Assembly: GCF_020215645.1 (NCBI RefSeq)
Contig: NZ_CP084058.1
Location: 11,028,501-11,092,500, forward strand
Source: Nonomuraea gerenzanensis
GTDB taxonomy: Bacteria; Actinomycetota; Actinomycetes; Streptosporangiales; Streptosporangiaceae
Direction: 5' to 3'
Length of the DNA: 64,000 bases
The translations under genes were made by a program, and so were the position numbers. The notes under the pieces are model-generated. The model searched no databases. It saw only the letters and a program-made list of their open reading frames with translations, and was not told the origin of the DNA. Positions 8,398 through 18,118 of this stretch are shown piece after piece (position 1 is the stretch's first letter; each line of letters opens with the position of its first letter).

Positions 8398-8872
8398 AGC
8401 AGGAGATCCTCGACGCGGCCGCGCGGGTGATGTCCGTGCGCGGTTACGCCGGCACGTCGATCTCGACGCTGGTGAAGGAGACGGGCCTGCCCAAGCGCGC
8501 CTTCTACCACCACTTCGAGTCCAAGGCGGGGCTGCTCGCCGCCGTCATGGCCCAGGGCGCGCGGGGCTTCTTCGCGGCCATGCGCGAGGCCCACCGCGAC
8601 CCGCCGGCCGGCGGCACGCCGCGTGAGCGGCTGGGGTGTTACCTGCAGAGGACCGGCGAGGTGTTCGCGCACCGCGAGGAGTTCCTGCGCCTGCTGCTGG
8701 TGCTCGTGATGAGCAACGAGGCCAGGGAGGCGCGCGAGGCGATGGCATGGCCGGGTTCGACCGCGCTTTCGACTCGCTCCAGTCGCAGGACGGCAAGCCG
8801 ATCTCGGAGGTCATGGATCAGCTCGCCGACGCCATGGTGGCGATCGGCGAGACGGTGACCAGCGGCCGCTGA
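8388..8872 (+). pseudogene. TetR family regulator, truncated and frameshifted
   Basis: From about 8394 the plus strand reads a TetR N-terminal domain ('QQEILDAAARVMSVRGYAG', then 'GLPKRAFYHHFESKAGLL'). The first residues and start codon are missing. The frame runs to 'MSNEAREAREAM' near 8745, after which the TetR-like C-terminus ('AGFDRAFDSLQSQDGKPIS...ETVTSGR') continues in another frame to the TGA at 8872. The middle of the ligand-binding domain looks short by several tens of residues, so an internal deletion rather than a simple base error is likely. It sits head to head with the truncated hydrolase. Confidence 0.75.
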
Positions 8873-8879
8873 CCAGGCG

Positions 8880-8998
8880 GGGCAGGCCGGGGTCAGGCGG
8901 ACGAGGCCGTGGCCAGGAGGGGGAGGCCGACGCCAGGCGGGCGAGACCGGGGCCAGGCGGGCGAGACCGGGGCCAGGCGAACGAGACCGGGGTCAGGC
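8880..8998. repeat. Degenerate 20-bp tandem repeat
   Basis: About six contiguous copies of a 20-bp unit (best copies GAGACCGGGGCCAGGCGGGC), running into the aldolase stop codon. There are no unique spacers, so it is not a CRISPR. It lies between the TetR relic and the aldolase 3' end. Confidence 0.7.
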
Positions 8999-10006
8999 GG
9001 CCCTGGCGGCGATCGTGAGCGCGATGTCGACGATCATGTCCTCCTGCCCGCCCACCAGGCGGCGCCGGCCGCACTCCATGAGGATGTCGCGGACGTCGAG
9101 GCCGTACCGGGTGGCGGCGGCCTCCGCGTGGCGCAGGAACGAGGAGTAGACGCCGGCGTACCCCAGCGTGAGGGTCTCCCGGTCCACCCGTACCGGACGG
9201 TCCTGCAGCGGCCGGACGAGGTCGTCCGCGGCGTCCTGGAGCTGGAACAGGTCGCAGCGGTGCTCGAAGCCCGACAGGTCCGCGACGGCGATGAACGCCT
9301 CCAGCGGGCAGTTGCCCGCGCCGGCCCCGTGACCGGCCAGCGACGCGTCCACGCGGTGGACGCCGTTCTCGACCGCGACGACGGAGTTGGCGACCGACAG
9401 CGACAGGTTCTCGTGGGCGTGGATGCCGATCTCCGTGCCGGGGTCGAGGACGTCGCGGTACGCGCGGACCCGCGCGGCCACGTCGTTCATCGTGAGCCGG
9501 CCGCCGGAGTCGGTGACGTAGACGCAGTGCGCGCCGTACGACTCCATCAGCTTCGCCTGCCTGGCCAGCTCCTCCGGCGGCGCCATGTGCGAGAGCATCA
9601 GGAACCCGGCCACGTCCATGCCGATCTCGCGCGCCGCCGCGATGTGCTGCGCGGCGATGTCGGCCTCGGTGCAGTGCGTGGCGACCCGGACCGAGCGTAC
9701 GCCGAGGTCATAGGCGCGCTTCAGCTCGTGGACGGTGCCGACTCCCGGCAGCAGGAGCGTGGTGAGGCGGGCGTTGACCAGCACCGACGCGGCGGCTTCG
9801 ATCCACTCCCAGTCGGTGTGCGAGCCGGGGCCGTAGTTGAGCGAGCCGCCCGCGAGGCCGTCGCCGTGGGCGACCTCGATCGCGTCCACGCCGGCCTGGT
9901 CGAGCGCGGTGACGATGCGCTTGACGTCCGCCACGCCGATCCGGTGGCGTACGGCGTGCATGCCGTCGCGCAGCGTGACGTCCTGGACGAAGATGGGGAC
10001 AGCCAT
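8993..10006 (-). CDS. 4-hydroxy-2-oxovalerate aldolase
   Basis: A 337-residue DRE-TIM metallolyase that splits 4-hydroxy-2-oxoacids into pyruvate and an aldehyde, the last step of meta-cleavage pathways (MhpE/BphI/HsaF type). Motifs: 'VTLRDGMH' at the N-terminus (catalytic Arg, metal Asp, His), 'HAHENLSLS' (the two metal-binding His), and '[13 protein letters not shown]' near 250. Its ATG overlaps the TGA of the dehydrogenase gene by one base (TGATG), matching the known channelling complex of these two enzymes. This gene appears intact, unlike its pathway neighbours. Confidence 0.93.
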   Translation of the reverse strand: MAVPIFVQDVTLRDGMHAVRHRIGVADVKRIVTALDQAGVDAIEVAHGDGLAGGSLNYGPGSHTDWEWIEAAASVLVNARLTTLLLPGVGTVHELKRAYDLGVRSVRVATHCTEADIAAQHIAAAREIGMDVAGFLMLSHMAPPEELARQAKLMESYGAHCVYVTDSGGRLTMNDVAARVRAYRDVLDPGTEIGIHAHENLSLSVANSVVAVENGVHRVDASLAGHGAGAGNCPLEAFIAVADLSGFEHRCDLFQLQDAADDLVRPLQDRPVRVDRETLTLGYAGVYSSFLRHAEAAATRYGLDVRDILMECGRRRLVGGQEDMIVDIALTIAARAA

Positions 10007-10950
10007 CAGAGGCCCGCCTTCCGTGCGGCGATGCGCTCCGCGACCCGCAGGCCGGCGGAGGTCATGATGTCGAGGTTGCCGGCGTAGGCCGGGAGATAGT
10101 GGGCGGCGCCCTCGACCTCCAGGAAGACCGACACCTGGTGGGTGGGCCGGGCGGCGCCGTCGGCCAGGAGCGTCCCGACCGGCTGGTCCGCGGGGACCTC
10201 GGTGATCTGCACCTGCTGCTTGAGCCGGTAACCCGGGACGTAGGCGGCCACGTCGGCGACCATCTTCTCCACCGATCGGGCGATCTCCTCGCGTACGGCC
10301 GGGTCCGGCGCCGCGACGAGGCAGAAGATCGTGTCCCGCATGATCAGCGGCGGCTCCGCCGGGTTGAGCACGATGATCGCCTTGCCGCGGCGGGCCCCGC
10401 CGACCTGCTCGATGGCGCCGGAGGTGGTCTCGGTGAACTCGTCGATGTTGGCGCGGGTGCCGGGGCCGGCCGACTTCGACGCGATCGAGGCGACGATCTC
10501 GGCGTACTCGACCGGGGCCACCCGGCTGACGGCGGCGACGATCGGGATCGTGGCCTGGCCGCCGCAGGTGACCATGTTCACGTCGGGCGCGTCGAGATGG
10601 TCGTCGAGGTTGACGGCCGGGACGACGTACGGGCCGATCGCCGCCGGGGTCAGGTCGATCAGGCGCTTGCCGAGCGGGAGCAGCTTCGCGGCGTTCGCCT
10701 CGTGCGCCTTGGCCGAGGTCGCGTCGAAGACGATCTCGATCTCGTCGGAGTCCGGGAGCCCGATGAGGCCGTCCACGCCCTCGTGCGTCGTCTGTACGCC
10801 GAGGCGGGCGGCGCGGGCCAGGCCGTCCGAGTGGGGGTCGATGCCGACCATGGCGCCCATCTCCAGGTGCCGCGACCCGCGCAGCACCTTGATCATCAGG
10901 TCGGTGCCGATGTTGCCGGATCCGATGATCGCGACCTTCGTCCTGCTCAT
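10006..10950 (-). CDS. Acetaldehyde dehydrogenase (acetylating)
   Basis: A 314-residue enzyme that converts the aldehyde from the aldolase to an acyl-CoA with NAD+ and CoA (MhpF/BphJ/HsaG type). Seen: Rossmann '[12 protein letters not shown]' at the N-terminus, catalytic Cys in '[12 protein letters not shown]' (about 130), '[14 protein letters not shown]', and a C-terminal '[14 protein letters not shown]'. It starts inside the hydratase stop (ATGA, four-base overlap) and its stop overlaps the aldolase start, so the three genes form one tight operon. Confidence 0.93.
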   Translation of the reverse strand: MSRTKVAIIGSGNIGTDLMIKVLRGSRHLEMGAMVGIDPHSDGLARAARLGVQTTHEGVDGLIGLPDSDEIEIVFDATSAKAHEANAAKLLPLGKRLIDLTPAAIGPYVVPAVNLDDHLDAPDVNMVTCGGQATIPIVAAVSRVAPVEYAEIVASIASKSAGPGTRANIDEFTETTSGAIEQVGGARRGKAIIVLNPAEPPLIMRDTIFCLVAAPDPAVREEIARSVEKMVADVAAYVPGYRLKQQVQITEVPADQPVGTLLADGAARPTHQVSVFLEVEGAAHYLPAYAGNLDIMTSAGLRVAERIAARKAGL

Positions 10951-11789
10951 ACTGTTGCTCCTTCGGTGCAGCGGGCCGTCACCGTGCCGAGGCCGGACAG
11001 GGTGGCGGTGACGGTGTCGCCGGCGGCGACCGGCCGCATCGGGCCGAGCGCCCCGGGCAGCACGACCTGCCCCGCGCGCAGCGGCTCGCCGAGGTCGCGC
11101 GCCATGCGGGCGAGCCACGCGAGCGCCTCGACCGGGTCGCCGAGGCAGGCGGCGCCGGTCCCGGTGGAGACCTCCTCGCCGTTGACGCTCATCGGCATCG
11201 CCACGTCCCTCGGCTCGAACGCGTCGAGGGCGCGGCGTTCGGTGCCGAGCACGTACGCGCCCGCCGACGCGTTGTCGGCCACCGTGTCGCCGAAGCTGAT
11301 GTCCCACCCGGCGATCCGGGCTGCCGCAGATCTCCAGCGCGGCGACGCCGTAGCCGATCGCGTCCCTGACCTGCGGGCCGTCGAGTCCCTGACCTGCGGG
11401 CCGTCGAGCGGTCCTGCCGCGAGGTCGGAACGGAGCACGAAGGCGATCTCCGCCTCGGCCCGCGGCTGGAGCACCCGCCCTGCGGGGATCGCCTCCCCGT
11501 CGGCGTGGGCCATGTCCTCGAACAGGACGCCGCGGTCGGGCTGGTCGACGCCGAGCCGCCGTTGCACCGCCTCCGAGGTCAGCCCGATCTTGCGACCGAC
11601 GATCCGGGCACCGGCGGCCAGGCGGCTCTCGGTGAGCGCGGCCTGGACGGCGTACGCGGCGGCCAGGTCGTCCCGTCCGATCAGGTCCCGCACGGGCGCG
11701 CAGGGCACGCCGGACGCCGCCGCCCGCGTGGGCCGCTCGGCCGCGGCGGCGATCTCGGCCCGGCCGTGGGGACCGGTGGTTTCTCTCAC
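10947..11789 (-). CDS. 2-keto-4-pentenoate hydratase, internally scrambled by a duplication and an indel
   Basis: A GTG start at 11789 gives 280 residues of the MhpD/HsaE family, which hydrates 2-hydroxypenta-2,4-dienoates using a metal. The N-terminus ('[20 protein letters not shown]', 'AEAEIAFVL' with two metal Glu) and the C-terminus ('[12 protein letters not shown]', 'LPGALGPM') are normal. Between them a 23-bp perfect tandem duplication (11362-11407) shifts the frame, and one extra C near 11330 shifts it back, so about 20 residues are read in the wrong frame. The lost segment should read '[14 protein letters not shown]', which carries the third metal-ligand Glu (ALEI). The product is probably inactive unless the changes are sequence errors. 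Confidence 0.8.
   Translation of the reverse strand: MRETTGPHGRAEIAAAAERPTRAAASGVPCAPVRDLIGRDDLAAAYAVQAALTESRLAAGARIVGRKIGLTSEAVQRRLGVDQPDRGVLFEDMAHADGEAIPAGRVLQPRAEAEIAFVLRSDLAAGPLDGPQVRDSTARRSGTRSATASPRWRSAAARIAGWDISFGDTVADNASAGAYVLGTERRALDAFEPRDVAMPMSVNGEEVSTGTGAACLGDPVEALAWLARMARDLGEPLRAGQVVLPGALGPMRPVAAGDTVTATLSGLGTVTARCTEGATV
11362..11407. repeat. 23-bp perfect tandem duplication inside the hydratase gene
   Basis: Two identical adjacent 23-bp copies (11362-11384 and 11385-11407), each beginning GTCCCTGACCTGCGGG. In the first copy met by the ribosome (11407 to 11385) the frame reads LDGPQVRD; the second copy is read out of frame. Confidence 0.95.
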
Positions 11790-11858
11790 ACCCCCACTGT
11801 GCAGGCACGATACGGGCACCGGCCAGCACCTCGTCTCGGTGAGCGATACGCTGATGCG

Positions 11859-12614
11859 GTGACAGCGGACCTCGGCACCGTGCTGGGCAAGGCGGTGACC
11901 ATCCTGCGTGCGTTCCGGCCGGACGACCGGGTGGTCAGCCTCGCCGAGCTGGTGCGGCGTACCGGGCTGCACAAGGCGACCGTGCACCGGCTCTCGGGCG
12001 AGCTGGTCGCCAACCGCCTGCTCGACCGCGCCGACGGCGGCTACCGGCTCAGCGGCGGCCTCTTCGAGCTCGGCATGCTCGCCTCGCTGGAGCGCAGCCT
12101 GCTCGAAGTCGCGATGCCGTTCCTCCAGGACCTCTACGAACGCACCCACGAAACCGTCCACCTCGGCGTGCGCGACGGCCATGACGTCGTCTACATCGCC
12201 AAGATCGGCGGCCACCGCCAGGCCAGGGCACCCTCCCGCACCGGCGGCCGGATGCCGCTGCACTGCACCGCGATCGGCAAGGCGCTGCTCGCCCACGCCG
12301 ACGCCGACCTGCGGCGCGAGGTGCTGGCCGGGCCGCTCGAACGCCGCACCCCGCACACCGTCGTCGCGCCCGGGATCCTGCGCGGGCAGTTGCTGCGCGT
12401 CGCGGAGACCGGGGTCGCGTTCGAGGCGGAGGAGTCGGCGGTCGGGCTGGTGTGCGTCGCCGCGCCGGTGCTGGGGCGCGGTGACGAGCCGGTCGCCGCC
12501 ATCAGTGTGGCGGGGCCTGTCGGGAGGTTCCGGCCTGAGGGGCAGGCGGTCGCGGTACGGGCGGCGGCGGCCGCGCTCGGCAGCACACTCAGCCGGCGGG
12601 ATCTGCTCCGGTGA
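11859..12614 (+). CDS. IclR family transcriptional regulator
   Basis: A 251-residue protein from GTG 11859. It has an N-terminal winged HTH ('[21 protein letters not shown]') and a C-terminal IclR effector domain ('[19 protein letters not shown]', '[14 protein letters not shown]', '[14 protein letters not shown]'). IclR proteins commonly control aromatic degradation. This one is divergent, 70 bp from the hydratase-led meta-cleavage operon, so it is the likely regulator of that operon, acting on a catabolite. The exact start is uncertain, as no clear ribosome site is visible. Confidence 0.9.
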   Translation: MTADLGTVLGKAVTILRAFRPDDRVVSLAELVRRTGLHKATVHRLSGELVANRLLDRADGGYRLSGGLFELGMLASLERSLLEVAMPFLQDLYERTHETVHLGVRDGHDVVYIAKIGGHRQARAPSRTGGRMPLHCTAIGKALLAHADADLRREVLAGPLERRTPHTVVAPGILRGQLLRVAETGVAFEAEESAVGLVCVAAPVLGRGDEPVAAISVAGPVGRFRPEGQAVAVRAAAAALGSTLSRRDLLR

Positions 12615-12777
12615 ACTGGAGCACTTCATGGCGCGTTCGGTGACGTCTCGGCGGTGAGCCGGCGACGGTCCCTTATGTCCGGCTTGTGATGAGGTCATGT
12701 CGAACCGATGATCACATCCATGGGCGCCAGGCCCGATGACCAGCAGAGTTGCACTCAGGCGATGCGAAGGAGTCACC
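12615..12777. other. Intergenic region
   Basis: No gene is seen. An AAGGAGT ribosome site at its end serves the ATG at 12778. Confidence 0.4.
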
Positions 12778-13755
12778 ATGAGTACGCAACTACTGCGCCA
12801 GGAACATCAGCACACCACCACCACGACCTGGCACGGCCCGCTCGGCTACTGCGCGGCCGCGATGGCGCTGCTGGCCACCGTCAGCGCGCTGGGCCTGGTG
12901 ATCGACGAGCGGACACTGCTGGGCCAGAGTGTATGGCTCAAGCCGTTCAAGTTCGCGATCTCCTTCGGCCTGTACGCCGGGACCCTGGCCTGGATGATCA
13001 GCCAGGCCGGGCGGTGGCGGCGGACGTTGTGGTGGCTGGGCACGGTGACCGTGGTGGGGTTCGTCGTGCCGGAGATCTCGGCCATCACCTTCCAGGCGGC
13101 CCGCGGGGTGCCCAGTCACTTCAACTTCGCCACCGGTCTGGACGAGACCGTGTTCATGGTCATGGGTGGCGCCGCCTACCTGGGCTGGCTGATGACCTTC
13201 GCGCTGGGGGTCTTCCTGGTGGCGCAGCGGCGGGTGGACCGGGCGATGGCGTGGGCGATCCCGCTGGGGCTGGTCATCTCGCTGGCCGGCATGTCGGTCG
13301 GTTATCTCATGACCGCACCCACCCCCGAGCAGACGCAGGGCCTGGCGAGCGGGCTGCGGCCGGCCACGATCGGCGCGCACAGCGTGGGCGGGCCCGACGG
13401 TGGCGCCGTCATGCCGGTGACCGGCTGGGAGACCGGTGCCGGGGACCTGCGGGTGGCGCACTTCGTCGGGCTGCACGCCATGCAGGTGATTCCGCTGATC
13501 GCGATCGCGCTGAAGGTGCTCGGCCGCCGGTTTCCCGTGCTGGCGGGCGCTCGTACGGCGCTGGTGGTCATCGCCGCGTTCGGCTACGCGGGGATCACCG
13601 CGCTGGTGTTGTGGCAGGCGCAGCGCGGTCAGGCCCTCGTTCAGCCCGACGCGCTGACGCTCGGGGGTGTGGCGGCTCTGGTCACGCTGGTGTCGGCCTG
13701 CGCGGCGGGGGCGATCGGGTTCGCCTCGACGCGGCAGCAACGGCGATATCCGTAA
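12778..13755 (+). CDS. Conserved multi-pass membrane protein
   Basis: A 325-residue protein. The ATG at 12778 has AAGGAGT upstream; a further in-frame GTG/ATG lacks one. About eight hydrophobic segments are visible, with a His/Thr-rich N-terminal tail ('HQHTTTTTWHG') and loops such as 'LKPFKFAISFGLYAG' and 'RGVPSHFNFATGLDETVFMVMGG'. His and Asp inside membrane-adjacent motifs ('LRVAHFVGLHAMQVIPL') could bind a metal or heme, but I do not recognise a characterised family. No operon partner is evident. Confidence 0.65.
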   Translation: MSTQLLRQEHQHTTTTTWHGPLGYCAAAMALLATVSALGLVIDERTLLGQSVWLKPFKFAISFGLYAGTLAWMISQAGRWRRTLWWLGTVTVVGFVVPEISAITFQAARGVPSHFNFATGLDETVFMVMGGAAYLGWLMTFALGVFLVAQRRVDRAMAWAIPLGLVISLAGMSVGYLMTAPTPEQTQGLASGLRPATIGAHSVGGPDGGAVMPVTGWETGAGDLRVAHFVGLHAMQVIPLIAIALKVLGRRFPVLAGARTALVVIAAFGYAGITALVLWQAQRGQALVQPDALTLGGVAALVTLVSACAAGAIGFASTRQQRRYP

Positions 13756-13796
13756 GATGTGGGGCTCACGTATCGGACGTTACTTAAGGGGCATAA

Positions 13797-15035
13797 GTGA
13801 CCGGCCTTTCACGCAGAGCTCTCCTGGCGGCGGCACCGGCGGCGGCGCTGATCGCCGCACGACCGGCGCAGGCGGCGCCACCCGCCCCCGTGGTCCGCAC
13901 GTCGGGCACCGCCCCGGCGCAACTGGCGGGCTACGACAACCTGCTCAAGAAGTTCGTGCTGGACCGGCAGATCAGGGCCGCGCAGCTGGCCATCATGAAG
14001 AACGGCAAGATCCTGCTCGCGCGCGGCTACACCTTCGACGACTACTCCAGGGCACCGGTCGTCCCGGGGCCGACGTCGTTGTTCCGGATCGCCAGCCTGA
14101 GCAAGAACATCACCTCGGCCGCCGTCATGCGCCTGGTGCAGGACGGCAGGCTGAGCCTGTCGGCCAAGGTCACCCAGCTGCTCGGCCTCACCCCGGCCGA
14201 CGCCCGGATGGAGCAGGTCACCGTACTGCGCCTCATGCAGCACCTCGGCGGCTGGGACCGCGACGTCTCCAAGGACCAGCTCTGGCTGGACCACACCATC
14301 TCGGCCGCGCTCGACGTGCCGCTGCCGATCGGGCATGACGACATCATCCGGTACGCCACCGCCCGCCCGCTCGACCACGCCCCTGGCACCAAGATGGCCT
14401 ACAGCAACTACGGCTACCTGCTGCTCGGCCGGATCATCGAGAAGGTCTCCGGGCAGCCCTACGAGACGTACATCCAGACCAAGCTGCTCCAGCCGCTCGG
14501 CATCACCCGCATGCGGCTCGGCAAGAGCCTCAGCAGCGAGGCCGCGGCCGGCGAGGTGCGCTACGAGTCGCAGTACACGAACAAGACCGTGCTGGACACC
14601 TCCGGCACCACCGTCCCCTACCCCTACGGCGGCTTCAACATGCCCAACCAGGACGCCAACGGCGGCTGGCTGGCCTCCGCCGTGGACCTGGTCCGCTGGA
14701 CCCTCGCCTTCGACCGGCCGGGCACCGTGCTGAGCACGTCCTCGATCGCCAAGCTGGTGGCCAAGCCGGAGATCGGCGTGAACGAGTACGGCTCCTGGTA
14801 CGGCGGCGGCTGGTGGTGCCGCCAGGTCACCGGCCACCTGAACACCTGGCACAACGGCTCGATGCCCGGCACGTTCGCCTACCTCGCCCGGCTGCAGAAC
14901 GGGTTCAGCTACGCCCTGCTGTTCAACCGGCGCGAGGAGAGCGGCTCGCTGGACTACGACGGGATCGACGACGACATGAACAAGGTGACCGTGTCGTCCT
15001 GGCCCACCACCGACCTGACCTCGAAGTACTTCTGA
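13797..15035 (+). CDS. Exported beta-lactamase-fold serine hydrolase (class C/D-Ala carboxypeptidase-like)
   Basis: A 412-residue protein from GTG 13797. The N-terminus (LSRRALLAAAPAAALIAA...AQA) is a Tat-type signal. The family triad is visible: S-x-x-K in 'IASLSKNITSA', Y-x-N in 'AYSNYGYLLLGRIIEKVSG', and H-N-G in 'WHNGSMPGT'. Such proteins include penicillin-binding esterases, D-aminopeptidases and AmpC relatives; the substrate cannot be told from sequence. Downstream on the other strand lies an ALF-repeat relic that touches its stop codon. Confidence 0.85.
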   Translation: MTGLSRRALLAAAPAAALIAARPAQAAPPAPVVRTSGTAPAQLAGYDNLLKKFVLDRQIRAAQLAIMKNGKILLARGYTFDDYSRAPVVPGPTSLFRIASLSKNITSAAVMRLVQDGRLSLSAKVTQLLGLTPADARMEQVTVLRLMQHLGGWDRDVSKDQLWLDHTISAALDVPLPIGHDDIIRYATARPLDHAPGTKMAYSNYGYLLLGRIIEKVSGQPYETYIQTKLLQPLGITRMRLGKSLSSEAAAGEVRYESQYTNKTVLDTSGTTVPYPYGGFNMPNQDANGGWLASAVDLVRWTLAFDRPGTVLSTSSIAKLVAKPEIGVNEYGSWYGGGWWCRQVTGHLNTWHNGSMPGTFAYLARLQNGFSYALLFNRREESGSLDYDGIDDDMNKVTVSSWPTTDLTSKYF

Positions 15036-15350
15036 CGCGCGCGCCGCGTCGGCGTCCAGGGCCGCCTGGGCCTCGGCTCGCAGGGCGGGGCCACCGTTGC
15101 CGATGACGCTCGCGAGGTCGTCCCGCTCGTCCTGACGCTGGGGCTCGTGCCGTCCTTCCGCCAGGAACGCGCTGACCTGCTCGTCCGAGCCCAGCGGCGC
15201 CGCCTCAGCGGCTGACCGGACCTGCGGGCCGCCCTCCTGCCAGGCCGACACCACGTGGGAGCGGTCGGCCGCGACCGGTTGCCCGGCATGTGCCGGCGTG
15301 CCCCGTGACAGGCCTGCCACCAGGTCATGGGTCACCGATGCCGCGATCAT
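15036..15350 (-). pseudogene. Relic of an ALF-repeat protein
   Basis: The minus-strand frame through this stretch reads a clear ALF repeat: 'AEAAPLGSDEQVSAFLAEG', then 'QRQDERDDLASVIGNGGPALRAEAQAALDAD'. The pattern (G-S-D-x-x-V-x-x-F-L-x-x-G ... G-G-P-x-x-R-x-x-A-Q-A-A-L) is repeated many times in the full-length secreted actinobacterial proteins. Here one and a half units remain, with no start region, and the similarity ends at the stop of the beta-lactamase-fold gene. I infer a leftover of a deletion. The rest of the gap to 15470 shows no gene. Confidence 0.6.
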
Positions 15351-15430
15351 CGCCTGCCGGCGCACCGCGCCGGGGCGCGGTGGAGTGTCACACGAGGCCC
15401 GAAGGCCGGGCAATGGCGCGGATACGCGGA

Positions 15431-15448
15431 TATACCCCCCGCATACCG
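15431..15448. promoter_or_regulatory. SARP-type heptamer pair upstream of the LamG/FG-GAP gene
   Basis: On the minus strand: CGGTATG, CGGG, GGGTATA (11-bp period), 68-85 bp upstream of the ATG at 15516. Same motif as at 50239-50283 and 53525-53542. Confidence 0.5.
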
Positions 15449-15515
15449 GGTGATCCTAGCCTCGTCCCGTAGCGCGGATCGAACGCGTCGGGGGAGACAC
15501 CGGAGGTTTGCGATC

Positions 15516-18045
15516 ATGACTCCTGCACCGCGCTGGGCGACGCTGGGCGCCGTCGCGGCGATGGCAGCGTCCTTGTCCATCGCAGTCGGGCCCGCCCCCG
15601 CCGGCGCGTCCGCGATCTCGCCTCCGTCACTGGTGGACGACGGCGTCCACCCCTATCCCGGCGCGGCGGAGATCCTGGCGGCGCAGAACGTCCGGCTGAT
15701 CTCGGGCGACGGCCACATCCTGCTGGCCGACTGCGCCACGCCGCCGCAGGGTGACCTCGGCCTGCTGAAGATCTGGACGACGGACGAGGCCATCGGCGCC
15801 GACGGGATCGGCCGGGTCTGCTTCCGGGTGACCGCGTCCGCCGGCGTGCTGAAACCTCGAGGTCCCGGGCGTGTTCGAGATCCGCGGTGACGGCCAGCGC
15901 GAGGGCACGGGTCACCAGGTGACCGCCAAGCTGCGCGCCGACGACGGCGAGCAGCTCACCGTCGACGTGGATCCCGACGGCAGCACCCCCGTGGGCCTGG
16001 GCGCGGACCCGAACGCGTCGCCGACCATGCTGCTGCAGCTGCGCGCCGGCACCGGCCTCGCGCCGGGCACCGGCGAGCACCCGGCGGTCGGCAAGCTCGG
16101 CACCGCCGGCCGCGAGTGCACCGCGACGCTGGTCGCCCCGCGCTGGGCGCTCGGCGCCGCGAGCTGCCTGGCCGCCGATCCGAGCCGGCACCAGCTGGCC
16201 GAGGGCCCGCCCGCCGGCGCCACCTACGTCGTCTTCCCCGGCAAGAGCGCCACCAAGGTCGACTGGCTGAGCCCGCCTCCCGGCCGCGACGTCGTCCTGG
16301 CCAGGCTGGCCGCCCCGATCGAGGGGATCACCCCGATCACGCCGGCCACCAGCGCGCCCACCGGTGTCGAGCTGACCGCCGTCGGGCACAGCCGCGCCGC
16401 CGTGACGGACGCCGACTGGACCACCGACCGGCAGCAGAGCGCGCGGATCACGTTCACCGCCGCCACCCCGACCACGCTGACCGCGGAGTCGGGCCCGCTC
16501 GTGTGCAGCGGGATGGCCGGTGCGCCCGTCCTGCACGGCGGCAGGCTCGCCGCCGTCCTGAGTCAGGCGGGCCAGGCCGGCTGCCCCGGCACCGCCGGGA
16601 ACGGCAGCGCCGTCACCGCCGCCCGCGTGGACGACCTCGCGACCTGGATCAGCGCCATCACCACCACCACGGCGGACCACACCTGGCCCCTGGCCGACCT
16701 GCCCGCCACGACCACTCCGGGCACCGCCGTCGGCGCCGTCGCCGACAGCGCCTTCACCGGCACCGGCCTCCCGCTGACCGCCACCGCCGGCGCGACCTGG
16801 AGGACCGGCGACACCTTCAGCCCGGCCGTCGAGCTGAACGGCACCACCGCGACCCTCGCGGCCACCGGCCCCGCCGTCGCCACCGACGCCGACTTCAGCC
16901 TCAGCGCCTGGGCCAAGCCCGCCGCCGGCGGCACCGTCCTGTCCCAGGACGGCGTCAACACCGCCGGTTTCAAGCTCTGGGCCGAGAGCGGATCCTGGCG
17001 CTTCGCCATGAGCCGCTCCGACGTGGCCGGCCCGGTCTGGGACACCGCCATCGCCCCCGCCGGCAGCGCTCCGGCCGGCGTCTGGTCGCAGGTCGCCGTG
17101 ACGTACAAGGCCGCCACCGGCGTCGCGATCCTCTGGGTCGACGGACGCAACGTCGCCAGCGTGCGGCACACCGTGAAGTGGCGGGCCACCGGCGCGCTGC
17201 GCGCAGGCGCGCACAGGACCGGCGCCACCAGCCTCGGCGGCCACTTCAAGGGCGTCCTGTCCACGCTGCAGACCTGGAACCGGCTCTCGGCCACCCCCGC
17301 GCCCAACGATCACGACTTCGACGGGGACGGCCGTAACGACGTCGTCATCACCGACGCGGCCGGTGACCTGTGGATGTACCCCAGCCAGGGCGGCTCGGGG
17401 CTGTCCACCGTCAGCGGCGCCAACCGGGTGAAGATCGGCACCGGGTGGGGCGCCCTGAAGTGGATCGTCACCGACTGGGACGCCGACGGCCTGGCCGACG
17501 TCGTCATGAAGGGCTCCGACGGCGTCCTGTGGATGTATCCGAACCGGAACGGCCAGCTGGTGTCGGGGGCCAGGAAGCAGGTCGGCATCGGCTGGGGCGA
17601 CTACGTCCACGCCGCAGGCAACGCCGGCGGCACGCCGGCCGCCGATCTGTTCGGCGTCAACAACGGCAACGGCGCGCTGTACTACTACCCCGACGGGGGC
17701 GGCAAGACGACGATCGGCAACAGCGGCTGGACCGGTTTCCGCATCTTCCCCGCCGACTTCAACGGCGACGACCGCGCCGATGTGATGGCGATCGACACCT
17801 CGGGGGCGCTCTGGTTCTACGCCAACACGAGCCAGAACGGTGTCACGCTGGCCGGCCGTACGCAGTCGGGGACCGGGTGGAGCGGTTACAAGGTGGCGGC
17901 CCTGGATCTGAGCGGCGACGGCAGGACCGACCTGGTGGCTCTCGACGGCAGTGGCCGTCTGTGGGTCTATCCCGGCACGCGCAACGGCCGCTTCGGCAGC
18001 CGCTCCCAGATCGGGGCCGGGTGGACGGTCAACGCCATCGGCTGA
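15516..18045 (+). pseudogene. Secreted trypsin-fold pseudoprotease with LamG and FG-GAP repeats, frameshifted
   Basis: The ATG at 15516 has GGAGGT upstream and a Sec signal (cleavage near 'AGASA'). The frame breaks at 15852-15854: an extra A in a run of As. Removing it joins '...RVTASAGVL' to 'LEVPGVFEIRGDG...' and gives an ~840-residue protein. Domains: N-terminal beta-rich region; a trypsin-like fold in which the His motif reads GAASC (usually TAAHC) and the Ser motif GMAGAP (usually GDSGGP), so both catalytic residues are lost; a LamG/concanavalin-like domain (about 16770-17300); then FG-GAP/VCBS repeats ('DFDGDGRNDVV', 'DLSGDGRTDLV'). I infer an extracellular carbohydrate-binding protein. 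The single-base break may be a sequence error. Confidence 0.75.
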
Positions 18046-18118
18046 TCGGCGGGGTCGCAGGTTCCGGCGAGAATCCAGGTCCGAGATCTCCCGTCCCTGG
18101 TACGGTCACCCCGGCCGA

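Noticed and set aside
8880..8998. Short tandem repeats that might be a CRISPR array
   Set aside because: Units are contiguous and only 20 bp, with no unique spacers and no cas genes nearby.
11800..12779. Long minus-strand frame continuing upstream of the hydratase start
   Set aside because: It is opposite the IclR gene, is Arg/Gln/His-rich and has no family sequence; the plus-strand IclR frame is clearly the real gene.
15514..17610. 698-residue minus-strand open frame
   Set aside because: Gly/Arg/Val-rich antisense of the LamG/FG-GAP gene; no recognisable domain.
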